NCBI GenBank assembly: GCA_009760885.1
Contig: CM019692.1
Coordinates: 48,271,430 to 48,335,429, forward strand
Source of the DNA: Achatina immaculata
Taxonomy: Eukaryota; Mollusca; Gastropoda; Stylommatophora; Achatinidae
DNA: 64,000 bases
Reading direction: 5' to 3'
A program made the translations under genes and the position numbers. Positions 25,601-37,600 of this stretch are shown here, one piece after another. Within the stretch, counting starts at the first letter, position 1. Each line of letters begins with the position of its first letter. The notes beneath the pieces are model-generated. The model had not been told where the DNA came from, ran no database searches, and was given only the letters and a program-made list of their open reading frames with translations.

Positions 25601-28600
25601 CACATTATGAAATAAATGGAAATGAAAAATTAGATGCCCTTTCCAAGGCAGGGAGCAAACTTGGAACAGATTAACCACCCAGTAATATATAAAGAAGCAA
25701 AAAGCATCATCCACAAGAAACTGAACACCATCTGGTAAACAAAAGTGGAAGAAGAACTGAAAGAAAAACTATGGGGCCTGGGGAAAATGGCAGACTTTGT
25801 CAGGGTGACAGGGCAGCAGATTTAGCATGACTAACCTTCCTTGAATGCTGAAGCAGAAGAGCTTTAGGATACATTTTAGTTGGATTTTAACCGGTTATCT
25901 TCTGCTTTGGTGCTTCTGTTTTTTTTCTACCCTCCAACTTCAGCTTCTTCATAGGTGATACTTTTCTTAATAGTTCCACCACCAGCTAGAATTACGACTT
26001 ACTCTGGTCCTTCTATATTTTCTCCTGCCCATCTCTCTGGCTCCAACTTGTTTCACAGGCTCCAACAGGCTCCCAGTGTTGCTTCCAATTCTGACTCCAG
26101 AGCAGTGTGTTCTGTGACTACTGTCATGTTCTTGAAAGTTCCACTGTTGTGTATGTTCTTCTCTACTGGTACAGTTTTTGATGGAGCAGTGTGTTCTGTG
26201 ACTGCTGTCAAGTTCTTGAAAGTTCCACTGTTGTGTATGTTCTTCTCTACTGGTACAGTTTTTGATGGAGCAGTGTGTGACTGAAGACATTAGTCCATTC
26301 AAAGTGCACATCAGACCTCGTCTCCACCCTTAAATTTGCATGCGTGGCAGTGGAGTTATTTGTGTTCCATTTTGAGATGAAAAATGACATGTCCACTGTA
26401 TTCAGTAAATAATGCTATTTATGTAACTGGTTTATGATTTTTGTGGCTTGTCAGTACAGAAAAATGGTTCTGTTTATTTTATTTTGAGTCTCATAAGTTT
26501 AGCAGCCAGTGACTTGTGTATATGTTTACAAGCAAAAGCACTGAGTAATATGTATATTTAGATCAGGCTATTTAGTAATATGTGCTTTTTCTTCATGGGA
26601 GCTGCATTATCGCATCCGATTAGTCACTCGCTCGCCAACCAGGCAACCTAATTTCAGTTTCCATTCACCTCAGTGCCACAGTGGCGGTCAAACCATGGCT
26701 TGCTGAAAAATTCCCAGGAACTACTCAACCTCAAGAAAAAAATGAGTGCCAGAGTTAACACCCTGATATAGAAGCAGAATGACACCACCAGTTAGGGAGT
26801 TTGTGCTGATGGTGACACTAGTTGACAGCTTCTGGTCAAATACTGACTGTGCGGCAGAGCACTTATGGTTTGACTGTGTTTAGTGATGCTAGTTCACAAC
26901 TGCTTTTTCTTCATTTAATTTAAAAAATGGGAAATGAGATTTTTGTATAATTTGTTTCTGAAGATGTCAGTAATTCATAGAATTTTGTTTTATTTTATTT
27001 TCTGATATTTATTTTAGAATCAGAACAGTTCTGTTGTTAATGGCGATACAGACAAGAACGAGGATGAGGAAAAAGAGAAGGAAAAAGTAAGGCCTGAGTG
27101 TTGCAGTTACAGAAAGTATGAATGTTTTAAAATATAATATAATATAGTCTAATTTAGCTCCTCTTTGTGAAGTTTAGTCTTAATTTTAGATCAGCTATTT
27201 CTTTGTGTGCCATCATCATCTTTGATTGTACCTCATGTCATAATGTGCTTGCTTAAGAAATCTGACCATCTTCTGCTATAGATCAGACCAATTCCACATT
27301 TTTACCCCCATAAATAGTTGGTTGGGCGTGGCCAGGTCCTGCATTTCAGGGCCTGAAGTGTCTTATACTTTAATTTATGGTCACATCACTTGTGAGAAAA
27401 AAGAAAGCGAGACTGTCTAAAGACTGGTTGGGCAAGAACTATAGAAACAGAAATGTGTAGTGTGCAGCACAGCTGGGGTGCATCACATAGGCTGGCTGCA
27501 GACTGTGAGAAGTGGAGAGAATCTATTGCTGCCCTGCAAGATTCCAAAAGGCATACTGAGCAGTGATTGCATAGCCAGTCATCAACCAAGGACATGGATG
27601 GATTCCATCTGGGAGAAGCAATTATTTTCCTTTAGTTTTATCTTCATGTTCACACTGCATTCATATTAGATAACATTGTTCTTTTTGCAATGTACAGTAC
27701 TAAAATAACATGGTTATAATGGCTTGCTTCAGTCACAGAGTGACGACGAAGAAGATGAGAAAGATAAAGGAAAGCTCAAGCCAAATGCTGGAAATGGTGC
27801 AGACATGCCAAACTACAGCTGGACCCAGACCTTGCAAGAAGTGGAGGTACAAATGTGTAGGCTTTATTTTGCGTGCTCTTAATCAAGCACTAGTTTCTTA
27901 CATTATTTAAGTACAGTCGAACCCACTTAATATCACATCGCTTTATGTCACAACCAAGATATTGTCACAGAAATGGTTCTAAGGATTGTTATTGCCGGAG
28001 GTGGGGTGGAGAATTCGCTCTTCGCTCCAACGGCTTGCGTCTCAAATAGCTTCTGGCAGTCAAGTCCAGACAAAACAAAAATAATGAAAATTCCCATCAA
28101 TCAAAATGGAAAAATACATATAGAAGGGACAGATATTGAAGAAGTCAATCACTTTGCATACCTTGGCAGCTACATAGACCAGGATGGTGACACTAGAAAG
28201 GAAGTTAGGATCAGAATTGCAAAAGCAGCATCAATCTTCAAGAATCTTGAGAACATATGGAATTCAAAAGTTATAAGCACAAAAACCAAGTTAAGGCTAT
28301 TCAATTCAAATGTAATATCCACCCTCATTTATGCATGCGAAAGCTGGAAAACAACTAAAGAAATAGAAAAGAAATTAGACTCTTTTGAAAACAAATGCCT
28401 AAGGAAAATACTCGGCATCAAGTGGAATGAATTCAAGAACAATGCAGAGATAAGACAGATGACTGAACAACAACCAGTCTCACGGGTGATCAGGAAAAGG
28501 AGATGGACATATGTTGGTCACTTGATGAGAAGAAATGATCAGAGAATCCCAAAACAAGCTATCAAGTGGAACACAACAGGCCGAAGAAAAAGGGGCAGAC

Positions 28601-31600
28601 CGCGTGAAACTCTGAAGAGGACATTATTAAGAGAGGCCAAGTTAACAGGCATAAAATCCTTTGTTGAGGTTGAAAGACTCGCCGAAGACAGGAAAAATTG
28701 GCGAACTACTTTGCGAGCCCTATGTGACGTCTAACGGCACGGGAAGGATATAAGATAAGATAAGATAAGTCAAGTCCAACTCCTGGCCTTCTCGTAGCAG
28801 AACTGTTTAAACTGATAGGAGAAAGGGCAAAGGCGAATATTTGGCGCCTGAAAACCAGACACTTAGGTAGATGAGAGGCACGTTTGGTAGCTCATCTACC
28901 GCTGTTGGCGAGACTCTTCATCTGCCGTGCGTGGAGCGGTGCTCCTCCTGGCCAATGAAGAAAGGTGCAAATGGAGTTGCTGCACGTCACCACTGCAGAA
29001 AAGGTGGTAGAAAGGATAAAACGAAGCAAACAGTCAAGTCACGGCGCCTCTGGTCTTGAGGTTGGCCATGTCCTAAGTGCACTCATATCGGGTGAAATGC
29101 TTGAACCGGCTTAACTCAGAGGTTAAGACACTTTGGGCGAGACTTTTCGGATGCCAGGCGTGGAGTGAAGCTCCTCCCGGTCAAGGAAGAAACTGCGGAA
29201 AAGAAGTAAGGGTTGCTGAGTGGCGCCAATGTGAAAAGGTGAAGGAAAGGATAAAGTGAAGTTTAATCGGTATGTCCAGTAGTATCGTTGCGAGAGCTAC
29301 ACATACCACGGTGCCTCTGCTGTAGAGGCTGGCCATGTCCAAAATACACCTACACTGGTGAAAAATGCCTAAACCGGCATACACTAGGGGTTAAACTTGA
29401 TGGCTAGGCATGTCACGCCACCTCTGCTCTAGAGGTCGGTCACGCCCAGTATACACCCATACTGGTGAAATATGCCTAAACCGGCTCACACCAGGGGTGA
29501 AACTTGAAGGCTACGCATGGCACAGTACCTCTGCTTTAGAGGTCGGTCACATCCCAAACATACCCATACTGGGATAATATGCATAAACTGGCTCACCCCA
29601 GGGGTGGAAGTCACTAGTGGCGAGGGTTCGTCCTCCTGGACTAAAGCTCCATCCTGGTCACAACTAGGAAGGGTAGCAGCCACGACCACAGAATGCTGAA
29701 GTCGGAGACACTGGACCAGGGCAGTCTAGATAGGCAACCACCTCTCACCTGGTGGGGATGTTTGATTATCCTAATCACGCTGAGGTTTTCCGGTGAGAAA
29801 GTCCAACACTGGACTGGATGGGCAACCACCTCTCACCCAGCGGTGTTACACGAGTATCTCAAAACACGTCGAGGTTTTCTGGTGAGAAAGTCCAACTCTG
29901 GCCTGGGTGGGCTACCACCTCTCACCCAGCGGGGATATACTGATATCCAAAACATGTCGAGGTCTTCTGGTGAGAAAGTCCAAGTCTAGACTAAACTGGT
30001 GCAACGAAAACCACGATGTCACGCAATCCCGCTTCTGAGACCCACCAAGAATACAGGTTCAAGCCCTGCGATACTCTAAACCTCTTGTGGTCCTCTCGGG
30101 GATCTCATGTGGTCCTTTTGGGGACCACACAGGAGACTACGGGACTTAACGAGGACCACAGGCGTAAATTCAGTAGGATCACAGGGCAGTCTTGGTGGTA
30201 GAAGTGAACGAAGAAGCAGAAGAAAAAGTCACAGAAATTTGTATCCCCCACCAACTCCCATAAGTAAGTAATGGGTTTACTCCTGTTAATATCACCCCGC
30301 TTAGTGGCACAAATCAGTTAATGTCACCATATTTTTGCACTTAGAGGAGTAAAAGACTGCTTTGTATCACAAACTGGGCTATAAATATCTCACAAAGTCT
30401 TATCACTTTTGTGACTCATCAAAGAAGGGGCTGGCCATTTGATCACAGAGTACCTGCCACATAAACCTTTTGAACATGTGGGCATCAAAGCTCAGGTGGT
30501 ATGAATGGAAGGCTTAACATGGCTGGCCTTTCAAAAAAACATGATTAAAAACTGGCTTCTTTCGGTCATTGTTTGTCTTCTTTATCAAGACGTGGGCTGT
30601 TTTAAGTTGGCAGCATGAGTTGATAGTCATTCTCGAGTAGCGTTCCGTGAATCGTATAGCTGGGACTTCTCTCTGGTTCTCATTGTGATAGATAATGGCT
30701 ACTAAACGCAAACGTGTTGATCTGGATTTAAGCACTAAAAATGGATATTCTGAAGCAAGATGATGAAAAAGTTACGAGGAAGGACAGCAGATAAATTTGG
30801 AATTGATGTTTCAGCTGTGTCAAAGCTTGTTAAAAACCAAGACAAAAGTGAACGAGACTTTCACTTCTCTTTAGTTAGGTCAAACTGTAAGCGAAGGCGT
30901 ACGAGTTCTTATATGGATATTGAGTGCAGGGGTTGTCACTAGTTGCAGTAAAAGCTGAGGATAGTACTGATGACATCAGTGAATCCCTCATGGACCAGAC
31001 AACCACCAGAACTGTTTCTTGCAATCATTCTGTAAGTGCATTCGAGACTGCACTCATTCATTTACAGTATGCCTGACATGATGCAGGATGTTTTTAGTGC
31101 TTATCATGCTTAAATGACTTTTTGATTAATAGACCAGATATCACTACACAACACAAAATCATGCAGTTTTTTACTACCACTGCTGACAAGTCAGGTGCTG
31201 CTTGATTTTAATGTTGTCTAAACTGTAAGACTAAGACTTGTATTTTGTGATTAGTACATTTTGTCTTGGAAGGGTACATAATGGGAAAAAGAAAGCGAGG
31301 AAGACCAAGGCGAAGATGGGTGCAAGACATCGTTGACGATCTGCAAATGGATGCATCAGCAGCAGGCCATCTTGCTCACAACCAAGAGGCCTACAGGAGT
31401 GCTGTTAGGGAGGCAAAGTTCCACAAGGGACATGCAAATGAATGAATGAACATTTTGTGTTCGATGACGACAGCTTTGGCTGTTTGTTATGTGTTTAATG
31501 TAGCAAATGCAGGATGGATGGACACACACAAACACACTGGCCCAGTTAAAGCCCTTGCAATGGACCCCACTTAATGTCAACTCCATATTTAATGTCACCA

Positions 31601-34600
31601 TATTTTGATGGGCCCGCCGATGTGATATTATGTGGGCTCGCCTGTACATGGTTCTGATATTTCTATGTATACATCCTGTAAAACTGAGATGTTGGTGAAA
31701 CTTTATGACTGGAACATTTCAGAATAATGCCTGTTCATTTGTTGTCATGCTAGTAGATATTGGCAGTCATGTATTTCCATTTTGTATGATCCAGAATAAT
31801 GCAGTCAGATTTTTATATCAGTTGTCTTTTGAATGTAGTATAATAGTTTTCTTTTTGTGTCCTGTTAGATACGTGTTCCATTTAAAGTCAACTTTCCACT
31901 AAAAGGCAAGGATTTGGTGGTGAACATTGAAAAACGGGTAAGCTTTTTTCTGATTTTATTAATAATGAGTACGTTTGTGTAAATGAGGCACAGTAATGAC
32001 TCTTACAGAACATCCCACATTATTTTCTGTGATATATCTGCAGGTTTTTTGTTTTGTTTTTTTAAAGTGGCACACCATTCTGTGTGTGTGTGTTTTAGTG
32101 ATAAAATTGTAATTGTTATAATGCAGTACATAAAATTTATAGATGACGTGTTTTAGGAAGGGAGCGTACTCCAGACCATAAACCCAGCTGAAATTGGGCA
32201 CCTGACAGTTGCATTAGGAGGAGAAAAGATGGAGAGAGAAAACACCTCACCTTTGAAAGACAAACCCTTGAAAAATAAAGACTAATATTTCCTATCCTGG
32301 GGCACTTAATGTGCCATGATACTTTTTTTTTTTTTAATAATTCATGATTTAATTGGAAAGACGTGGTTTGAGGTATCCCAACTTGGTCAGGACTGGACTG
32401 GCTGGAGAACCTTTGTTGATGCTTTATGCTGCATTGGGAGTTTAGAGGGCAGATGATGTTTTTGCTGTGGCATACATGGTGGAGTAAAATTCATTTTAAC
32501 AAGACCTCTGCCCTGTGTCCATTATTTTTTAAAATGTTTTGCTTTTGTATGATATTAAAAGTACTTATATTGTTTTGGCCTGCTGGAGTATATTTTTTCC
32601 CCGTAACATTTACAAATAAATACTCATATAGAAGTGAGGTTTAAATTCTGTGAAAATTGGCAACTCCAGCATATCTCTGTTAATACACCTGACCATGTGA
32701 GTTTTGCCTAAAATAGAAGGTGGGGGGGGGGGGGGGGTGCTGTCAAAATCCATCAAGAAACGGCAGATTTAAACAGTGATTTAGGATGACTTGAAAACTG
32801 AATGTGTAAGATGGTTTCATTTGCTAAATAAATTAAAATCTATGTTGCTTCATAGTGCTATGACTGAACAACGTGTTTGAATTAACAAAGACTCGAGGGC
32901 TTTCCATCACTTTTTATGTAATAATTTGTAGAATTTTATTTTATGGTTACAGTCACATCTACATAAGTTATGTCTGAACGCTGTGCATTGTTAGTCCCTT
33001 GTCTTAATAGTTTTTTTTTAATAATATTGATAAGCCAGCAAAATTACATTTATGTGGCTTTGTCGTACAAAGCAGACAGCACTTGAAGACATTATATTTT
33101 TTTTTATAAGTAGTCTAACAGTGATACTGCACAAAAGGAATTGATATCATAAGATTTTGGCTTTCTACAACTTGAAAATAAATTGTCTTTTTTCAGTAAA
33201 TTGTTTATTACCAAACTGAAACATAGGGAGCACAGTTAGGGATTGAATTTTACAAATGTCATTTCTTTGAATTCATGTCTATACAGGTGAACCAAATGGA
33301 ATGGTGGAGCCGTATTGTCACGACAGAGCCAGAGATTAATACCAGGAAGGTCCAGCCAGAGAACTCAAAGGTATATGTGTCTCCATTTTATGTTCAGTAC
33401 ATTGCCATTCATTTTTCTTATCACATCACAGATAAGATTGTCCAGAAAGACTAGCTCATTATGCTGCATGGAAGAATAATATTGGATTATTTTCAAAGAC
33501 ATGTTTAGTTCTGGAAATTCTTTAAACCTGTATTATTATAACTGATGGGGCCTAAACAGATCTTTTATTTCTGGTCTTGGGCCAGTTATTTTTGTCTGTA
33601 GTCTTCAAGCAGGTCTTTTGTTACCAGTCTTGAACCAGGTCATTAGTCTTCTGTCTCCAGTCTTGGAGCAAAATCTTTGTAGTCTTCAGCCAGGCTTTTT
33701 TTTTTTGTCTCTAGTCCTGGGTCAAGTCTGTAGTCTTCAGCCAGGTCATCTCTTCTGTCTCCACTTTTGAGCCAAATCCTTTATGTGTAGTCTTCAGCCA
33801 GGTCATCTCTTCTGTCTCCAGTTTTGAGCCAAATTCTTTATGTGTAGTCTTTAGCCAGATCTTCTGTCTTCACTTTTGAGCCAAATCCTTTATGTGTAGT
33901 CTTCAGCCAGGTCATCTCTTCCGTCTCCAGTTTTGAGCCAAATTCTTTATGTGTAGTCTTCAGCCAGATCTTCTGTTTCTATTCTTGAGCCAAATCCTTT
34001 ATGTGTAGTCTTCAGCCAGATCTTCTGTTTCTATTCTTGAGCCAAATCCTTTATGTGTAGTCTTCAGCCAGATCTTCTGTTTCTAGTCTTGAGCCAAATC
34101 CTTTATGTGTAGTCTTCTGTCAGGTCTTTTGTCTCTAGTCTTTGGCCAAATCCATTGTCTGTAATCTTCAGTCAGGTCTTCTGTCTCCGGTTTTGGGCAG
34201 TTATCAGCTAAGGGATTTCCTCAGATCAGCCTGCATTTGTGTAGTTATGAGTTTACTACATGCAGTTCTGTTTTGGTGTTGAAGCACAGACATTGTGTTG
34301 GATGAGGAGAAGTTTACAATGGCTTGTTCAGAATCCTGGAAAAATAGGTTTTTCTTAGACTCCACTATCACCACTGCATGGAGCCAACTACCTGTTAGCC
34401 AGGGTGATAAAAAGTAACCTGTTTCAGTGCTAGAAGATGTAGAGTGTTGGCTAACTCCAGTAAGCTTTTTACTTACCGTTAGAATTCCCTTCCTTCCTCG
34501 CTTTCTTTACCCCAGGCTGAGTTGTAAGCCATCAACAAGGGCTTTCCATTTATTTCTATCCTGGTCTGTTTCTTCTACCTATCTCCAAGTGTAGTCGATC

Positions 34601-37600
34601 TTTTTGATCTCTGCTTCAGGACTTCTTCATAAAGTGTTTCTAGGTCTTCCTCGTTTCCACATTCCACTGGGATTATTGGTGAGAGTTGTCCTGTTATGTT
34701 TGTAGTAGGCTGTTAGAATGGTCATCTGCATTTCCATTGACAAGCAGGGCCTTTATATGTATAAATATACACAGCTGCATTAATAAAGCCATGGAAGCTA
34801 AAGAAAAAAAAAATGATGGCAGTGGCTTGTTTCAGAATAAAAGACCACACTATGGCATTTGAGCTACCATGCAAATAAGTTAAATAATTTTGGGGGGGGG
34901 GGTGGAGATGAGGTTGACTAAATTTTAGAGAAGAGATGTTTAAAGATATTTCCTTAGTGTATGAAGAAAAGACGCTTGTTATTTTTTTGTTATTTAGTGG
35001 CCTGATGTATGATCAGGCTGAGGAAGGTATGAAAATAATTTGTTAGACCCAGGGCCAATGTGACCCAGTATATATCACTATTCTGGAGATCTTCAATTTT
35101 TTTTTGCTCTTCTGCTACTTCTTCTGCGTTCGAGGTTGTTGGTCACTTCAGATCCTGATCCCTGTCGACATGGCAGAGCCCACAGTCCTCTCCAGATCCT
35201 GATAGGAGCCCCAAAGCTTTTGCCCGAGACTTGTGTCCTCTGGCCATGTTTCATACTTCAGGTATGCATGGTTTGGGCACTGCTGTAGGATATGTTCTGG
35301 AGTCTGGACTCCACTGCCACATGGACACTCGTCTGTGTGAGACATTTTGAGTCAGTATAGGTGGCTCAGTAGTCTGCAGTGGCCTATCCTTAGGTGAAAG
35401 AGGATGGTTTGCTGATGTCTTTGTAGTTGGTGTATTGCATCTGGTTCATTGTTGCATTTCAGTTTCATTTTCCATTCAGAAATCACAGATTATGGTTTTC
35501 TCCTCTTGATAGTTTACTAGATGATTTGTTTGATCTTGATTGCCACCAGCTTTGGATAGGGTGTCAGCTATTTCATTGCCAGCTATTCCACAGTGGGATG
35601 GTACCCATTGTAGGGCCACAGTTGTTGACAGTGTAAGGTGCTTCAGTTCTGTTATGATTTCCTGTATGTTTGGCTGTGGGTTCTTTGTTGTTTTTAGAGA
35701 TTCCAGTAGTGCCCTGCTGTCTGTGAAGAAGGCTGTTTTGTGTGGTGGCCGCTGGTTTTCTGTTTTAAGTGTTCTGAAGGCTTCAAAGAGAGCTGTTGTT
35801 TCCTGTCGCAAAGGCCTTTTTGGTTTGTCTCCCATCTGTGTATCTTATGTAGACGCCCCCACCTCCATTTTTTACTGCTTTTTCTGCAGATCCATCTGTG
35901 TACACATGTGTCCATTCGGCTGGGTTGTATTTGATGTCAATCAGCTCCTGGGTCAGTGTCTTCATCTAAAGTTTTGTTAGGTAGTCCTTTTTGTGTATGC
36001 CTGGTACTTCTGTGAGGACTATTATCTTTTCACAGTGACTGTGCTCCTCCACAATTTGGATTGGTTCAATTTCTTCATGAGAGTTGGGAAGGAGGTCTTT
36101 ATGGTGTTGTTGCAGTTGTGTAATTTTTTTGTTTGTTTTGCAGTATTGTTTGACTATATAAAAAAGTTACGGTAAAATCCCTTGTTCCGTGCCATTAAGG
36201 CGTATTGGGATACAGTGTAAGGTCTGTATTTCCAAGACCTTTGGCACATGAAAATATGATGTGGTTAGTATCATGCCTGGCTAATATACCTTCCCAGATT
36301 TCTCTGGTGCCCATCTTTAGAGGTTGGTTGGACCCTGAGGTCTCTTTGGTGTAGTGGTACCAGACTATCTCCAGACCTTTTTTCTCTGTACAGCGAGAAT
36401 ATTCTAAGAACGATCATCACAGAACCAGGCATAAAAATTGGAGGATACAATATTAACAACCTTCGGTATGCTGACGACACAGTACTGATAGCTGAGAACC
36501 AACAACACCTGCAAAATCTCTTGGATAAAGTCGCCAAAGAAAAGCCTTACTTTATACATAAAAAAGACAGAGACTATGGTTATATCTAAGAAACAGAATC
36601 CACCAACATGCAGTATAAAATTAAATGGAGCAATTCTAAAGCAGGTGCAGAAATCCAAATACCTTGGAGCAGTAATAAATTCAGATGGGAAATGCAGAAC
36701 AGAAATTAGGAACAGAATAGGCCAAGCAAAGACTGCATTTCAGAGAATGAGAAACATATCCAACACATCCTTATCAGTGAATGTTAGAAAACGAGTCCTA
36801 AAATGCTTTATTGAACCTATCTTGTTATATGGAAGTGAATCATGGACAATAGGCAGGTCTGCACAAAATCATTGGAAGCTCCAGAAATGTGTGTTATTAG
36901 AAGAATGTTGCGAATCCCATGGACAACAAAAATAACAAATGAAGAATGTTTGAGAAGAGCTGGAGGGACAAAAAAATCTTGTCAAAAAAAAAAAAATAAG
37001 AGAGAGACAATGCATTTTCATAGGACATGCAATGAGAAGAGGGGGCATTGAAAATATTATAACAACAGGAAAAATAGAAGGAAGAAGATCAAGAGGAGGA
37101 CCAAGAGAAATGATACTGGACAGTCTGACGGGATGGTGTGAGAGGAGATCACCAACTGAGCTGATGGCCTGCATGAAGGATCGTGTACTCTGGAGAAACA
37201 TAATAGCCAACGCCAGATGGCACGGCATCTGATGATGATGATGGTACCAGAAAAAAAATCCCTATTTGCTGAGACTTGAACCTGGTACCATCAGATTAGT
37301 AGACTGAACACCTAACCACTCAGCCTACCAGGTTGCTGTTTGACTATATAAAATTTTTTTTTTTTTAATGAAAGTATGAAAGGTATAATTTTTTTTTTTT
37401 AGCTCTCAGATCTAGATGGTGAGACTCGCTCAATAGTGGAAAAGATGATGTATGACCAGAGGCAGAAAGAGATGGGATTGCCAACTTCTGATGAGCAGAA
37501 AAAACAAGATGTTTTGAAGAAGTAAGTGAGATGTTTTTAAATATTGTAAACTTCATTATCCAACATCTAACATACTGATCATCCATAAAACATTTGCTGT

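Larger units (their letters stand above)
27912..31646 (+). mobile_element. Tigger/pogo-like DNA transposon with nested insertions
   Basis: TA-flanked inverted ends CAGTCGAACCCACTTAATAT and, reversed at 31646, CAGGCGAGCCCACATAATAT. An ATG at 30694 opens [17 protein letters not shown], then [19 protein letters not shown]: a CENP-B/pogo-type N-terminal helix-turn-helix, with stops. Removing the retroposon 27975-30227 and LINE C 31265-31449 leaves about 1.3 kb. Lies wholly within NUDC intron 5. Confidence 0.8.

Noticed and set aside
25955..26284. 109-aa open frame
   Set aside because: Created by an 84-bp tandem duplication in an intron; no domain.
32151..32290. Missing NUDC exon replaced by the segment with GGAGAAAAGATGGAGAG
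   Set aside because: The segment has no similarity to the expected GELYNEVKVEESSW region in any frame and lacks paired splice sites in phase 0.
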